Assembly (NCBI RefSeq): GCF_001655005.1
Contig: NZ_LXET01000044.1
Location: forward strand, 248,001 to 312,000
Length of the DNA: 64,000 nucleotides
DNA from: Hafnia paralvei ATCC 29927
GTDB taxonomy: Bacteria > Pseudomonadota > Gammaproteobacteria > Enterobacterales > Enterobacteriaceae
Direction of reading: 5' to 3'
The position numbers and the translations under genes were made by a program. Positions 1 through 9,103 of this stretch are shown piece after piece. The notes beneath the pieces are model-generated. The model was not told the origin of the DNA, ran no database searches, and worked only from the letters and a program-made list of their open reading frames with translations. Position 1 is the first letter of the stretch. Each line of letters opens with the position of its first letter.

Positions 1-153
1 CCTCTCCCACCGCGCCCCCCTCTTGTATTCCAGCCAAAGCGACTCAGTAAGCGACCTCATCACAGACCTTTCAAAACCAATAAAATAGGTAAGTACACTC
101 TTTTTATCGGTTAAGTTAGTCGCACATAGGGATCGGAGGAGTAATTAATAAGA

Positions 154-180
154 AATCAGCGTGCGTCCTGCACGCTGATT
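154..180 (-). terminator. Probable terminator of dacC
   Basis: An 11-bp perfect stem (154-164 with 170-180) and a 5-base loop lie just after the dacC stop codon. On the minus strand it is followed by a T-rich but interrupted tract, so it is likely a moderate terminator. Confidence 0.6.
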
Positions 181-194
181 ATTGGCACTATGAC

Positions 195-1403
195 TTAATC
201 AAACCACGAGCCGAATATCTGATGAATTTTCATCATCACAAAATCGATCATCCGGCCAAAGAACCCCGCCTCTTTAACCTCATTTAGCACCACCAGCGGG
301 CGCTGTTCGATAGTTTTACCATTCAATTGGAAATCGATAGTTCCCACCACCTGCCCTTTAGCTAGAGGGGCTTCAAGCTGTGGCTGATTGAGCGTAAAGC
401 TTGCCTTCAGATTTTTTAACTGCCCGCGCGGAATAGTGACAGCGGCGTTTTTATTCACGCCCAACTCGACTTCACTCTTATCCCCGAACCAGACTTTTTC
501 GGTAGTAAATGCCTGACCCACTTTGATTGGCGTTACAGTTTCATAAAAACGGAAGCCCCAAGTCAGCAATTTTTTGCTTTCTTCGAAGCGAATACGATCC
601 GTAGGAGCACCCAACACGACGGAAATTAAGCGCATTGGCCCATCGGTTGCCGAAGAAACCAGATTGTGCCCCGCGCCAGACGTGTAGCCGGTTTTAATAC
701 CATCCACGTTTAGGCTACTATCCCAGAGCAAGCGGTTACGATTGACCTGACGAATCTTATTGAAGGTAAACTCTTTCTCTTTATGTAGCGCATATTCATC
801 AGGCACATCGGCAATCAGACGTTGGCTAATCAGCGCCATATCGCGTGCCGAGCTGTATTGGCCCTCAGAGTCCAAACCATGCACGGTTTTAAACGACGTA
901 TTTTTTAGCCCCCAAGCCTCAACGTATTTATTCATCAGGCTCACAAAAGCGTCCTGACTTCCAGCAACGTAATCAGCTAATGCAATACTCGCGTCGTTAC
1001 CCGACTGGATAACCACACCTTTATTTAACTCAGAGACGGGCACGCGATCGCCCGGCTTGAGGAACATCAGCGACGAGCCACGTAAGATGGGATTCCCCGT
1101 TGCCCAAGCATCTTTTCCCACCACCACCATATCGTTCGGCGTGATTTTTCCTGCTTTGATTGACTGTCCAATCACATAGCTGGCCATGATTTTTGTCAGA
1201 CTTGCGGGATCCAAACGCTCATCGGCGTTAGCTTCAGTCAAGATTTTCCCGCTATCGTAATCCATCAGCACATAGGCTTTGGCGTTGATTTGTGGGGCCG
1301 CTGGTGCAGCCTCATCGGCATAGGTCATCGGGATCGCCATTAGTGTTAGGCCTGCCCCGAGAGTGATTTTTTTGATTAACGTAGTGAGTGCGATTTTCTT
1401 CAT
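195..1403 (-). CDS. dacC: D-alanyl-D-alanine carboxypeptidase DacC (PBP6)
   Basis: Trims the terminal D-Ala from peptidoglycan pentapeptides at the outer face of the inner membrane. The 402-residue protein has a cleavable signal peptide ending near residue 29 and the three motifs of serine penicillin-binding proteins: SLTK (S68, K71), SGN (134-136) and KTG (237-239). The C-terminal domain ends in an amphipathic helix with the sequence FVMMKIHQIFGSWFD, which anchors class C PBPs to the membrane and resembles PBP6 (DacC) more than DacA or DacD. In K-12 dacC and rimO are also fairly close, and rimO lies 14 kb away here. DacD is the main alternative, because K-12 dacD is near the his operon. Confidence 0.85.
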   Translation of the reverse strand: MKKIALTTLIKKITLGAGLTLMAIPMTYADEAAPAAPQINAKAYVLMDYDSGKILTEANADERLDPASLTKIMASYVIGQSIKAGKITPNDMVVVGKDAWATGNPILRGSSLMFLKPGDRVPVSELNKGVVIQSGNDASIALADYVAGSQDAFVSLMNKYVEAWGLKNTSFKTVHGLDSEGQYSSARDMALISQRLIADVPDEYALHKEKEFTFNKIRQVNRNRLLWDSSLNVDGIKTGYTSGAGHNLVSSATDGPMRLISVVLGAPTDRIRFEESKKLLTWGFRFYETVTPIKVGQAFTTEKVWFGDKSEVELGVNKNAAVTIPRGQLKNLKASFTLNQPQLEAPLAKGQVVGTIDFQLNGKTIEQRPLVVLNEVKEAGFFGRMIDFVMMKIHQIFGSWFD

Positions 1404-1742
1404 GATGATGCCAGCGTATCCATTCAGATAAACAAAAATTAATCTTTACCTTCGCAAAGCTTTTTCAAGCCCTGCTTGGAACCATAACGGCTTTAACTTA
1501 AAGAATAAACCCCCGATTATTAGTCCTTTAAATATAATCCAACCTTACAGACTCGCTAATCAATTTTTTTGCTTAATCGTTGTGCTGCTCATGGTCGATT
1601 TGTCACTAACTCACGATGCGATAGCGTTTTCTTGGGTACTGGGGAGAGAATAAACGCGTTCGCCATTGCCGCTAGATTGCCGCATCAACAGACTAAGGGG
1701 TAATGCCTTATATAAATTTGTCCTATCTACAATCGATAAAAA
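1404..1742. other. Intergenic region upstream of dacC
   Basis: AT-rich spacer between the dacC start and the terminator of the dehydrogenase operon. It must hold the dacC promoter. I see no convincing ORF or other structured element. Confidence 0.4.
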
Positions 1743-1761
1743 ACCCCGGACTTGCCGGGGT
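1735..1761 (-). terminator. Terminator of the gluconate dehydrogenase operon
   Basis: Stem CCCCGG (1744-1749) with CCGGGG (1755-1760) and loop ACTTG, followed on the minus strand by an uninterrupted T tract (the A run at 1738-1743). It sits 9 bases past the stop of the cytochrome c gene. Confidence 0.85.
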
Positions 1762-1769
1762 CGTTTATG

Positions 1770-3098
1770 CTAGTGCTGACTCGCCGTCAATTTTTCAATG
1801 TCAGGGCTACCAAGCAGTTTAGGGTCAGGGATAATATCTTTATCCTCACGCACCTTGGCCACATCTTTAGCCGTAATTTCTGGAGCTTTATTCCCCCAGC
1901 TGGTGCGGATAAAGTTAACGACGTCTGCGACCTGCTGATCGTTTAAGCGCCATCCAAACGCTGGCATGGTGATAGACGATGGAGCCCCCTGCACTCCGGG
2001 TAACGTATTACCCGTAAGTACCACGTGGATCAGCGAAGTGGCGTCATCCGTCATCACGACAGGATTACCTCGTAATTCTGGGAAGAATCGAGTATAGCCG
2101 CTGCCGTCGGTGCGGTGACACGCAGCACAGTTATCCACATACAATGCAGCGCCCGTTTTACTGTCATCGCCTTTCCACAGCGCATTAGCAACGGTTTTAT
2201 CCTCTTTAAACGGCTTTTGATCCTTATCATTCGCTGGAAGCGATTTCAGATAACGCGCAATCGCCGTGGCATCTTCAGGAGTTAAGTATTGCAAGCTGTG
2301 CTCAACCACATCAGTCATACCGCCAAACACCGCAGTACGATCGTTGCGCCCCGTACGCAAGAACTCAGTCAGATCCTGCTCGCTCCAACTTCCTAGGCCG
2401 TCTTTATAATCGCCTCGCAGATTCGTGGCAATCCAACCGTCAATCGGTGCACTACCTGATAGATAGACTTCGCCCTCATCGTTATTTAATGCCTTTTCCT
2501 GCATTGTGATGCTGCGAGGTGTATGGCAGGCACCACAGTGCCCTAAGCCTTCAACCAAATAGCGACCGCGCGCCAATACGGCATCTTCACCCTGTGCTGG
2601 GGTGAAATCTTGCACATCAGGGGCAAACATACCGCGCCAGATAGACAGCGGCCAACGCATCGACAGAGGCCAAGGAATATCACTGTCTTTGTTTGCCTGA
2701 GCGACAGGTTTTACCCCTTGCATGAAGTAAGCATAGAGCGCACGCATATCCGGCTCAGTCACCACCGCATAAGAAGGATATGGCATCGCGGGATAAAGTG
2801 TATCGCCGTTCTTAGCAACGCCGTGGCGTACCGCTTTATCAAAATCCTCAAATGAGTATTCACCGATACCGTGCTTTTTATCCGGAGTAATATTGGTACT
2901 GTAGATGGTGCCAATCGGCGTGGCCATTGGCAGCCCCCCCGCAAAAGGTGTTCCCCCCTTGCTAGTATGACATGCCACACAGTCACCGACTCGCGCCAGA
3001 TATTCACCACGTTTAATCAAATCGACACCGCTGGTTTCTTGCGCAGCGGCACTAAGACTAATCGCGCTAAGCACCAGAGCTGAGATAAGTTTTTTCAT
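1770..3098 (-). CDS. Triheme cytochrome c subunit of gluconate 2-dehydrogenase-type enzyme
   Basis: Membrane-associated electron acceptor that passes electrons from the flavoprotein subunit to ubiquinone. The 442-residue protein has a Sec signal peptide (MKKLISALVLSAISLSAAAQ) and three CxxCH heme sites at about residues 40-44, 188-192 and 324-328, the standard layout of the cytochrome subunit of gluconate, 2-ketogluconate, sorbitol and alcohol dehydrogenases. It is the last gene of a three-gene leftward operon, 12 bases after the flavoprotein gene, with its own ribosome site (AAGGAAA). Substrate identity comes from the partner subunits and cannot be settled by sequence reading alone. Confidence 0.85.
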   Translation of the reverse strand: MKKLISALVLSAISLSAAAQETSGVDLIKRGEYLARVGDCVACHTSKGGTPFAGGLPMATPIGTIYSTNITPDKKHGIGEYSFEDFDKAVRHGVAKNGDTLYPAMPYPSYAVVTEPDMRALYAYFMQGVKPVAQANKDSDIPWPLSMRWPLSIWRGMFAPDVQDFTPAQGEDAVLARGRYLVEGLGHCGACHTPRSITMQEKALNNDEGEVYLSGSAPIDGWIATNLRGDYKDGLGSWSEQDLTEFLRTGRNDRTAVFGGMTDVVEHSLQYLTPEDATAIARYLKSLPANDKDQKPFKEDKTVANALWKGDDSKTGAALYVDNCAACHRTDGSGYTRFFPELRGNPVVMTDDATSLIHVVLTGNTLPGVQGAPSSITMPAFGWRLNDQQVADVVNFIRTSWGNKAPEITAKDVAKVREDKDIIPDPKLLGSPDIEKLTASQH

Positions 3099-3110
3099 TT
3101 TCTGGTTTCC

Positions 3111-4895
3111 TTATGCCTGCACCAACGGTCCTGGATTTTTCAAATACTGTTCGCGAATTGCACGAGCAGACCAGTAAGTCAGTGCCGCTAAGGTACCTGT
3201 TGGGTTATAGCCCAAACCTTGTGGGAATGCAGATGCCCCCGGTACAAATACGTTTGGCACATCCCAACTTTGTAAATAGCGGTTAATCGCGCTAGTTTTA
3301 GGGTCTTCCCCCATAATCGCGCCGCCGTTCATATGCGTGGTCTGATAGACCGTGGTATCGAAATGCGTTCCTTCAGATTTTGGCGAACCGCTGATTACAG
3401 TAGGGTTCATGGCTTCCGCAATCTTATGCATCCGGCCATGCATGAACTGCGACATTTTGATGTCATTTTCTTGCCAATCAAACGTCATACGCAGCAGCGG
3501 CTGGCCATAAACATCTTTATAGTTCGGGTCGAGATCCAGATAGTTGGCACGATAAGACTGATGTGCGCCATGTGCATCCATAGAGACATGGTGCGAATAG
3601 ACATCAGCTACTTCCGCTTTCCATTTACTGCCCCACGTTGGTGTGCCCGGACGCGTTGGCAAACCTGAAATAGGTTTGGTCCCCGCCTGATTCACCCAGA
3701 ATGGAGATCCCCCGACAAAGCCGTATTTCGCATGGTCAAAGTTATCAGCGTTAAAATCATCGACACCCACGCCAGCGCCACCCGCACCAATAAACGTATT
3801 GGTGAAGATATCTTTATTGAAGAAAGCCTTGATAGTCGAAATGTTTTGGTAAGCGAAGTTACGCCCCACCACACCTTCATTGGTAATAGGGTTATAAGGT
3901 TTACCAATTCCAGATAACAACATCAGATGCACGTTGTGGAACTGGAATGCAGCCAGAATCACCAAATCAGCAGGCTGTTCAACCTGACGCCCCTGCGCAT
4001 CCACATAAGTTACGCCAGTGGCGCGTTTTTTATCATCGGTCAGATTAACGCGCAGCACATGTGAGTTGGTACGCAACTCAAACTTAGGTTCTTGGCGCAG
4101 CGCTGGCCACACGTTAACGTTCGGAGAGGCTTTGGAATACATGTAACATGCATAGCCGCTACAGAATCCGCAGAAATTACATGGCCCCATCTGCGCACCA
4201 TAGGTATTGGTATATGGACCAGAGGTGTTTGCCGATGGCAAATCATAAGGATGATAGCCCACAGATTCAGCTGCTTGAGCAAACATTTGTGCAGAGAAGG
4301 TGCGCTTCTGCGCAGGCAGTGGGAAGTTATCTGAGCGATCCGGCGCAAACGGATTGCCTCCCTTACCCTGTCCGACAACTTTACCTTTTACGCTCCACGG
4401 TGTACCCGAAGTGCCAAATACTTTTTCAGCCTTATCAAAATAGGGTTCAAGCTCTTCATAAGTCACGCCGAAATCCTGAATGGTCATGCCTTCAGGAATA
4501 AAGTTTTTACCGTAACGCTCTTCATAATGGCTGCGCATGCGCAATTCCATAGGGTCGATACGAAAATGTACACCTGACCAATGTAACCCAGCCCCACCGG
4601 TTCCCGTACCGGGTAAAAATGCAGCAAGCTGACGGTAGGGTAATGCGGTTTGCGAAGCATTATGGCGGATTGTGACGGTGCTTTTCGACAGGTCTTGGAA
4701 CAGTTTACGGCGGATGTTATAGGTCAATTCGTCGATAACCTGCGGATAAGCGCCGTCAGGATAGGTGTCACGATGCGGACCTCTTTCCAATACCACCACG
4801 TTTAAGCCCGCTTCGGTTAGCTCCTTCGCCATGATAGAACCGGCCCAACCAAACCCAACCACGACCGCATCAACTTTCTTCATTGTATTCGCCAT
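3111..4895 (-). CDS. GMC-family FAD subunit, gluconate 2-dehydrogenase type
   Basis: Catalytic flavoprotein oxidising a sugar acid or polyol in the periplasm, probably D-gluconate to 2-keto-D-gluconate. The 594-residue GMC oxidoreductase begins with the dinucleotide fold GFGWAGSIMAKELTEAG and an acidic end of beta-2 (VVLERG). A cysteine cluster (CNFCGFCSGYAC, near residues 240-250) suggests an Fe-S or structural site, as seen in this family. The C-terminal part has the expected NPTGTLAALTYW region near 570-580. It has no signal peptide of its own; partners of this type are co-exported with the Tat-signal-bearing small subunit encoded just upstream. 2-ketogluconate or sorbitol dehydrogenase remain possible. 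Confidence 0.82.
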   Translation of the reverse strand: MANTMKKVDAVVVGFGWAGSIMAKELTEAGLNVVVLERGPHRDTYPDGAYPQVIDELTYNIRRKLFQDLSKSTVTIRHNASQTALPYRQLAAFLPGTGTGGAGLHWSGVHFRIDPMELRMRSHYEERYGKNFIPEGMTIQDFGVTYEELEPYFDKAEKVFGTSGTPWSVKGKVVGQGKGGNPFAPDRSDNFPLPAQKRTFSAQMFAQAAESVGYHPYDLPSANTSGPYTNTYGAQMGPCNFCGFCSGYACYMYSKASPNVNVWPALRQEPKFELRTNSHVLRVNLTDDKKRATGVTYVDAQGRQVEQPADLVILAAFQFHNVHLMLLSGIGKPYNPITNEGVVGRNFAYQNISTIKAFFNKDIFTNTFIGAGGAGVGVDDFNADNFDHAKYGFVGGSPFWVNQAGTKPISGLPTRPGTPTWGSKWKAEVADVYSHHVSMDAHGAHQSYRANYLDLDPNYKDVYGQPLLRMTFDWQENDIKMSQFMHGRMHKIAEAMNPTVISGSPKSEGTHFDTTVYQTTHMNGGAIMGEDPKTSAINRYLQSWDVPNVFVPGASAFPQGLGYNPTGTLAALTYWSARAIREQYLKNPGPLVQA

Positions 4896-4898
4896 GAC

Positions 4899-5636
4899 TT
4901 ATCCCCTTTCTCCGCGAATAGATACCGGAGGGAACGGATAACGTTCACCGCGCTCTACCCAGTCCATAAAATCGGCTCGTGCGCCGGGGAAGTTAATTAA
5001 CGTCCAGCCCACCATTCCTTGATTGCCACCGTGAATAGGGTCGCTAAAGAATCCTTCACGCGTGTTTTGCAGTAAGAAAGAGAAAAAGACCTTAGACGGA
5101 ACCTGAGTGAATTCAGCCTTACCGCCTTCCATCTGGCTTAAGAGATCGTCTTGCTTATCTTGCGGTAGCTCAGCAAAAACTTTACCTCCCTGCTTTTTGG
5201 CATAATCATTCGCTTCAGCCACGCCTAAACGATAAATTTGCTGTGGGGTTAGCGGTAGTTGATAGCCAAAATCGTGCTCGGCGTCTGGATTAAATGGCCC
5301 TTGCATATACCACTGGGAACCCGTGGCATACGGCGTGTTCATCTGGCGATCGATGAACTCAGGAACGCCTGCTTCCAAAGCCCCAGGGCCGCGATCGTCA
5401 TTGGGAATCAAACGTGCGACGGCGGCTTTGACAAAGGCATATTCTTCAGGGGTGAAAAAGGTAGGATTGTAATCACGCGCCGTGTGTTTTTCTGGCGCTT
5501 TAGGTTCTGCCGCTTGAACGATGGCCGGAGCGGCAAGAGAGCCGATTCCCGTTCCGCCAATAGCCACTGCGGGTACTAACGTTATTGTTTTTAGTAGGAA
5601 ATCTCTTCTCGAGCTTCCTGAGGTTTCTTTTGCCAT
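4899..5636 (-). CDS. Gluconate 2-dehydrogenase subunit 3 (Tat-exported small subunit)
   Basis: Small subunit needed for export and assembly of the GMC flavoprotein. I place the start at the ATG at 5636 (245 residues); an in-frame GTG at 5648 would add four residues. The N-terminus carries a twin-arginine motif (SSRRDFLLK) followed by a hydrophobic stretch and an Ala-rich cleavage region (APAIVQAAEPK), so the complex is exported folded with its FAD. The rest matches the subunit 3 family by its PEEYAFVKAAVARLIPND segment. First gene of the operon gamma-alpha-cytochrome, 3 bases before the flavoprotein gene. Confidence 0.82.
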   Translation of the reverse strand: MAKETSGSSRRDFLLKTITLVPAVAIGGTGIGSLAAPAIVQAAEPKAPEKHTARDYNPTFFTPEEYAFVKAAVARLIPNDDRGPGALEAGVPEFIDRQMNTPYATGSQWYMQGPFNPDAEHDFGYQLPLTPQQIYRLGVAEANDYAKKQGGKVFAELPQDKQDDLLSQMEGGKAEFTQVPSKVFFSFLLQNTREGFFSDPIHGGNQGMVGWTLINFPGARADFMDWVERGERYPFPPVSIRGERG

Positions 5637-5648
5637 GACATTGCCCAC

Positions 5649-6077
5649 TTACAAAATGTTATCAGTTATTTAACACCATTTCCTTGATGAATGTGTTGTT
5701 ATGAAACATTTATTTACGTTCCGCTACGTTTTGAAATGGCGGTTTTGGGCTAAATAATGGACACTGTTACGGGTAACTTGCTGATTAGGGTAGAAAAGGA
5801 ACACTAAAAATTTGTTAATTGTTTAATGTGATAGATCGCACGAAATGTTGCTTAATTGAACAAAAAACAAACAATAAAAACTAACAAGTTTATATACAAA
5901 AACAGAGCAGCAAGCGCAGATATTCGCTAGCGTAAAAAGAGGTGGCTTACCTAGTAATATAGCCGTTAGGCATATTAATCATACATATCGCCCCCAACAC
6001 GATGTCACAATATTCACCCAGTATCAGCATAGTTGATATCTGAGCAAATACTTCAGCAACGTGATGTTATATTACGA
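5649..6077. other. Intergenic region between dehydrogenase operon and LysE-type gene
   Basis: A 429-bp AT-rich gap. It must hold the promoter of the leftward dehydrogenase operon and the 3' end of the exporter gene. Apart from a candidate CRP site I see no clear ORF or repeat. Confidence 0.4.
5827..5842. promoter_or_regulatory. Candidate CRP site upstream of dehydrogenase operon
   Basis: TGTGA-TAGATC-GCACG matches 8 of 10 defined bases of the CRP consensus TGTGA-N6-TCACA. It lies about 190 bp upstream of the subunit 3 start, which is plausible for catabolite control. This is a single imperfect match in AT-rich DNA. Confidence 0.3.
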
Positions 6078-6716
6078 TTAGTGGCTTAATTCACGGCCAC
6101 CTTCATAGATAAGCCGCAGAGCAAATATGCCCACCACTGCGCCGATGATTTTGCTGGCAACGCGCTGAATACGAGAATAGGCACGACGCACCACGGAAAG
6201 AGAGAAAGCCTGACTGAGAAAAATTCGCCACAGCACAGAACTCAAAACAATACCTGCCCATGTCAACAACTTAGCCCAGATAGGGGTATCTGCACTCAGC
6301 GTGACGGAAAAAATGCTGATGAAGAAAAGCACGGTCTGCGGATTAGAAAGGTCGGTAATCAAACCACGGCGAAAAAACACCGCGCCCTTTCCGGGAATAA
6401 GCGTATGCAATGCGCTAATTTGCACGTCATTTTGATTACGCACGACGCCGTAGGCATACCAAAGCAAATAGAGGCCGCCTGCTATTTTTATCAATGAAAA
6501 CAGGCTTTCAAACTGGGTCATTAAGGCAACCATACCAAATAGACCCAGACCGGAATAAATAGCGTCCCCCAGTGCAACCCCTAAACCCGTACACACACCC
6601 GCTCGACGCCCTGAAGATAAGCTGGTTTGCACCACCACAAAGAGGTTTGCGCCGGGATTAAAAAATGTGAGAACAAACAACCCAATAGTGACCCAAATCG
6701 CATGCAGTGGTTCCAT
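6078..6716 (-). CDS. LysE/RhtC-family amino acid exporter
   Basis: Inner-membrane exporter of the LysE/RhtB superfamily, 212 residues with about six predicted membrane segments. The family N-terminal motif appears as LTFFNPGANLFVVVQTSLSSG (NPGA in place of the usual NPGP/SPGP), followed by GLGVALGDAIYSGLGLFG and the second-half signature GLITDLSNPQTVLFF. Overall length and sequence resemble threonine/homoserine exporters such as RhtC. The substrate cannot be assigned. Single gene, its promoter facing that of the LRR gene. Confidence 0.75.
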   Translation of the reverse strand: MEPLHAIWVTIGLFVLTFFNPGANLFVVVQTSLSSGRRAGVCTGLGVALGDAIYSGLGLFGMVALMTQFESLFSLIKIAGGLYLLWYAYGVVRNQNDVQISALHTLIPGKGAVFFRRGLITDLSNPQTVLFFISIFSVTLSADTPIWAKLLTWAGIVLSSVLWRIFLSQAFSLSVVRRAYSRIQRVASKIIGAVVGIFALRLIYEGGRELSH

Positions 6717-6947
6717 AGCTCATCTCAACTTTTGCCAATATGTTATGCATTATGAAAATCTATTCATCGCAGCGATGTGCTCTCTATCACTATTTAAAAA
6801 CAAGCGTATTCACAAAGATCTCATCGCGTCATGAAGAGGCTATTTGTTCTTCCACACCTCAGTTTTAGCCCCTTAACCTTTTCATCTCTTGGCAAACTGG
6901 CTAGATTGATGAATTCGCCCTCGGCATGACTTATTGGGACAGTTTGT

Positions 6948-7841
6948 ATGTTATTACACCAGCGAACAAGCTCATCTTCTAGCCAAAGCAATACACGGTT
7001 CCTCAATCTGGATAACCAACAGCTTGAATGTCTCGATGGTATTGAACTCAACGCAAGCCTGACGGGGCTTAGCGTATATAATAATCAATTGAGCTCATAC
7101 CCTGAGCAAATTGGAATGCTATCTGAACTTCAGGTGCTCAATATTTCCTGTAATCAGATGACCAAAATTCCCGACAGCATCGGGCAGCTTAGGGCGTTAG
7201 AAATGCTCGATCTCGGGCATAACCGGTTGTCCGAACTGCCAGACACCATGGGAAAGCTCACGCAGCTAATTTATCTCTATTTGAGTAATAACTCGCTTAC
7301 GGACATTCCCGCCACATTTTCTGCCCTGCGGAATTTGCGCTACCTCAACATCACCGATAATCATCTCACGGCGATCCCTGAGGCTGTTTTTGCGATGTCA
7401 GCGCTGGAGGAGTTACGCTTATACAACAACAAAATATCCGTTCTTGCAGAAAAAATTAGCGAACTGAAAAATCTGCAAGAATTGCATCTGATGAACAACC
7501 ATTTCAGTCAGTTTCCTGATTCAATCGGGCAACTTACCCAGCTTCGGGTACTCGATATCTCAGGTAATAGGATTAAATCTATCCCTGATTCATTTGCTCA
7601 ATTGAACCACTTACAAGATCTCAACTTCAGATTTAACAATCTGTCTGAAGTGCCAGATACGATTGCCGCACTGACTCAACTGCAGACGCTGGATTTGCGC
7701 GCCAATAATCTGACGTCGCTGCCGGAAAGCATTCAGGAACTTAAAAATCTTAAACGCCTCGATCTACGCTGGAATTCATTTACCACTTATCCAGAGCAAT
7801 TGGCTTCACTCGTAAAACAGGGCTGCCTAATTCATATCTAA
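6948..7841 (+). CDS. Leucine-rich-repeat protein, function unknown
   Basis: A 297-residue protein built almost entirely of eleven back-to-back 23-residue leucine-rich repeats (roughly residues 37-289) of the form LxxLxLxxNxLxxLPxxIxxLxx; an example is LEMLDLGHNRLSELPDTM. Repeat 6 has lost the usual proline (VLAEKISELK). There is no signal peptide, membrane segment or catalytic domain, so it is probably a cytoplasmic binding scaffold or possibly a secreted effector. The even 23-residue period with LP at a fixed place is the plant/Ras-group LRR type and unlike the 20-residue repeats of IpaH and YopM. The N-terminal 16 residues are Ser-rich and lie outside the repeats. The partner is unknown. 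Confidence 0.75.
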   Translation: MLLHQRTSSSSSQSNTRFLNLDNQQLECLDGIELNASLTGLSVYNNQLSSYPEQIGMLSELQVLNISCNQMTKIPDSIGQLRALEMLDLGHNRLSELPDTMGKLTQLIYLYLSNNSLTDIPATFSALRNLRYLNITDNHLTAIPEAVFAMSALEELRLYNNKISVLAEKISELKNLQELHLMNNHFSQFPDSIGQLTQLRVLDISGNRIKSIPDSFAQLNHLQDLNFRFNNLSEVPDTIAALTQLQTLDLRANNLTSLPESIQELKNLKRLDLRWNSFTTYPEQLASLVKQGCLIHI

Positions 7842-7891
7842 AAAGCGCGGCCTAAGCCCGCGGATAAGATAATAAATAGAAGAGAAAACGG

Positions 7892-8713
7892 ATGTCGCTC
7901 AACATCACGGTACTGTTAGAAAATAAAAACCATCACCCACAGTTAGACGGCGGCGTAGGATTAAGTTTATTGTTGGACGATGGTGAACAACGCATCTTAT
8001 TTGATACCGGACAAGATCAGCGATTTTGTGACAATGCACACCGCTTAGGAATTGATTTAGGCACCCTTACTCGCGTCGTGTTATCGCACGGACACTACGA
8101 TCATTTTGGCGGTCTGCCCTACCTCATTCCTCATACGCCGCATAAGCCCGAAGTCATTTGTCACCCAGACGTCTTTCTTACTCGTTATGCGGGAAAATTT
8201 GTCGGTTCACGCGCGATAAGACTAAAAAAAATCTCCCCAGAAAATAGCGAAACAGCGCTTAAAACGCATTTTCCTTTTCGCCTTTCTCGCCATCCCGTAT
8301 CGATTGGCAGTCGATTTATTTTTGCTGGTGAAATTGAGCGCAGCAATAAACACAAAAGTTTTGGCCTTATTGAAAACGAAGATGGCTTCACCACCGACTA
8401 CGTTAAGGATGATAGCTGTCTCATTTGGCAGGGAAGCCAAGGCCTCATCATTATCGTTGGCTGCTCTCACTCAGGCATCTGCGATATCATCCGTTATGCC
8501 AAGCATATTACCGGCATCGATAAAGTCAGCGCCGTTATTGGCGGTCTGCATCTACGCAGTGCAGGCATTCGCGAAATGCTCAGCACCCGCCGCTATTTTC
8601 AAGCACAAAATATCGATCTCATCTATGGTTGTCACTGCACGGGAGCCTGGGGGCGTTTATGGCTGCCCAACTCGCAGCCGCTGAACACCGGCGATAGCCT
8701 AAGTTTGGAATAA
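7892..8713 (+). CDS. Metallo-beta-lactamase-fold hydrolase
   Basis: A 273-residue MBL-fold protein. The metal-binding motif is present as SHGHYDHFGG near residues 68-77, with further ligands likely in GCSHSGICD (about 190-198) and the final GCHCTGAW (about 248-255). This layout resembles the dihydropterin-type MBL family annotated as 7,8-dihydropterin-6-yl-methyl-4-(beta-D-ribofuranosyl)aminobenzene-5'-phosphate synthase, but the substrate is not known. It follows the LRR gene by 50 bp in the same direction and may share its transcript. The ribosome site is AGAGAAAACGG. Confidence 0.7.
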   Translation: MSLNITVLLENKNHHPQLDGGVGLSLLLDDGEQRILFDTGQDQRFCDNAHRLGIDLGTLTRVVLSHGHYDHFGGLPYLIPHTPHKPEVICHPDVFLTRYAGKFVGSRAIRLKKISPENSETALKTHFPFRLSRHPVSIGSRFIFAGEIERSNKHKSFGLIENEDGFTTDYVKDDSCLIWQGSQGLIIIVGCSHSGICDIIRYAKHITGIDKVSAVIGGLHLRSAGIREMLSTRRYFQAQNIDLIYGCHCTGAWGRLWLPNSQPLNTGDSLSLE

Positions 8714-9060
8714 TCTTTTAACAACGATGGTTTGCCCAATCCATAAGCCATAGATATAATCCACGCTCAATCTAAGGGGAATTCATCCCCTATTAGTGAG
8801 CTTATTTCATGGTCTGCAGCTACTTCAAAAAGTCCGTCACCAGACGCAGCTCCGCGCAATCGAAAGATGAAGCGTTGTTCGGAGCCTAATCAGCAGCGTA
8901 TTGCCGCTTAAACTCTTCATCAGCCAGCCGCTTTTCGTCGTTTAATTACGTCGTTTCGTGCTGTCTGAAATCGAGAGTTTACAAGCTACCTTCCACGCTT
9001 TATCTGTGCCCCTTGATGTTGCAAGACATCTGTGACGGATTGTTGAAGTAAACAATCTTT
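8714..9060. other. Intergenic region with no supported gene
   Basis: Between the MBL gene and the terminator before the MFS gene. It holds a small inverted repeat (AGGGGA/TCCCCT around 8775-8792). Short open stretches exist on both strands but are broken by stops and lack ribosome sites, so they may be decayed sequence. Confidence 0.35.
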
Positions 9061-9087
9061 AAGCCGGCTCAACGTTATCCGGCTTTT
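9061..9087 (+). terminator. Rho-independent terminator
   Basis: Stem AAGCCGG (9061-9067) with CCGGCTT (9079-9085), then TTTT. It lies 17 bases before the MFS start, so it closes transcription from the left and the MFS promoter must overlap or lie inside it. Confidence 0.6.
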
Positions 9088-9103
9088 GAATGGCTTTCTA
9101 TGA

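Noticed and set aside
1..150. Possible gene end at the left edge
   Set aside because: Sequence is C-rich then AT-rich with no extended frame I can support.
4148..4501. 117-codon plus-strand ORF inside the GMC gene
   Set aside because: It lies antisense to a well-supported oxidoreductase and its translation shows no domain.
8809..8960. Short open stretches in the gap after the MBL gene, including a minus-strand one ending in DEEFKRQYAAD
   Set aside because: Each is under 30 codons, bounded by stops, without a ribosome site or a family I can name; at most decayed sequence.
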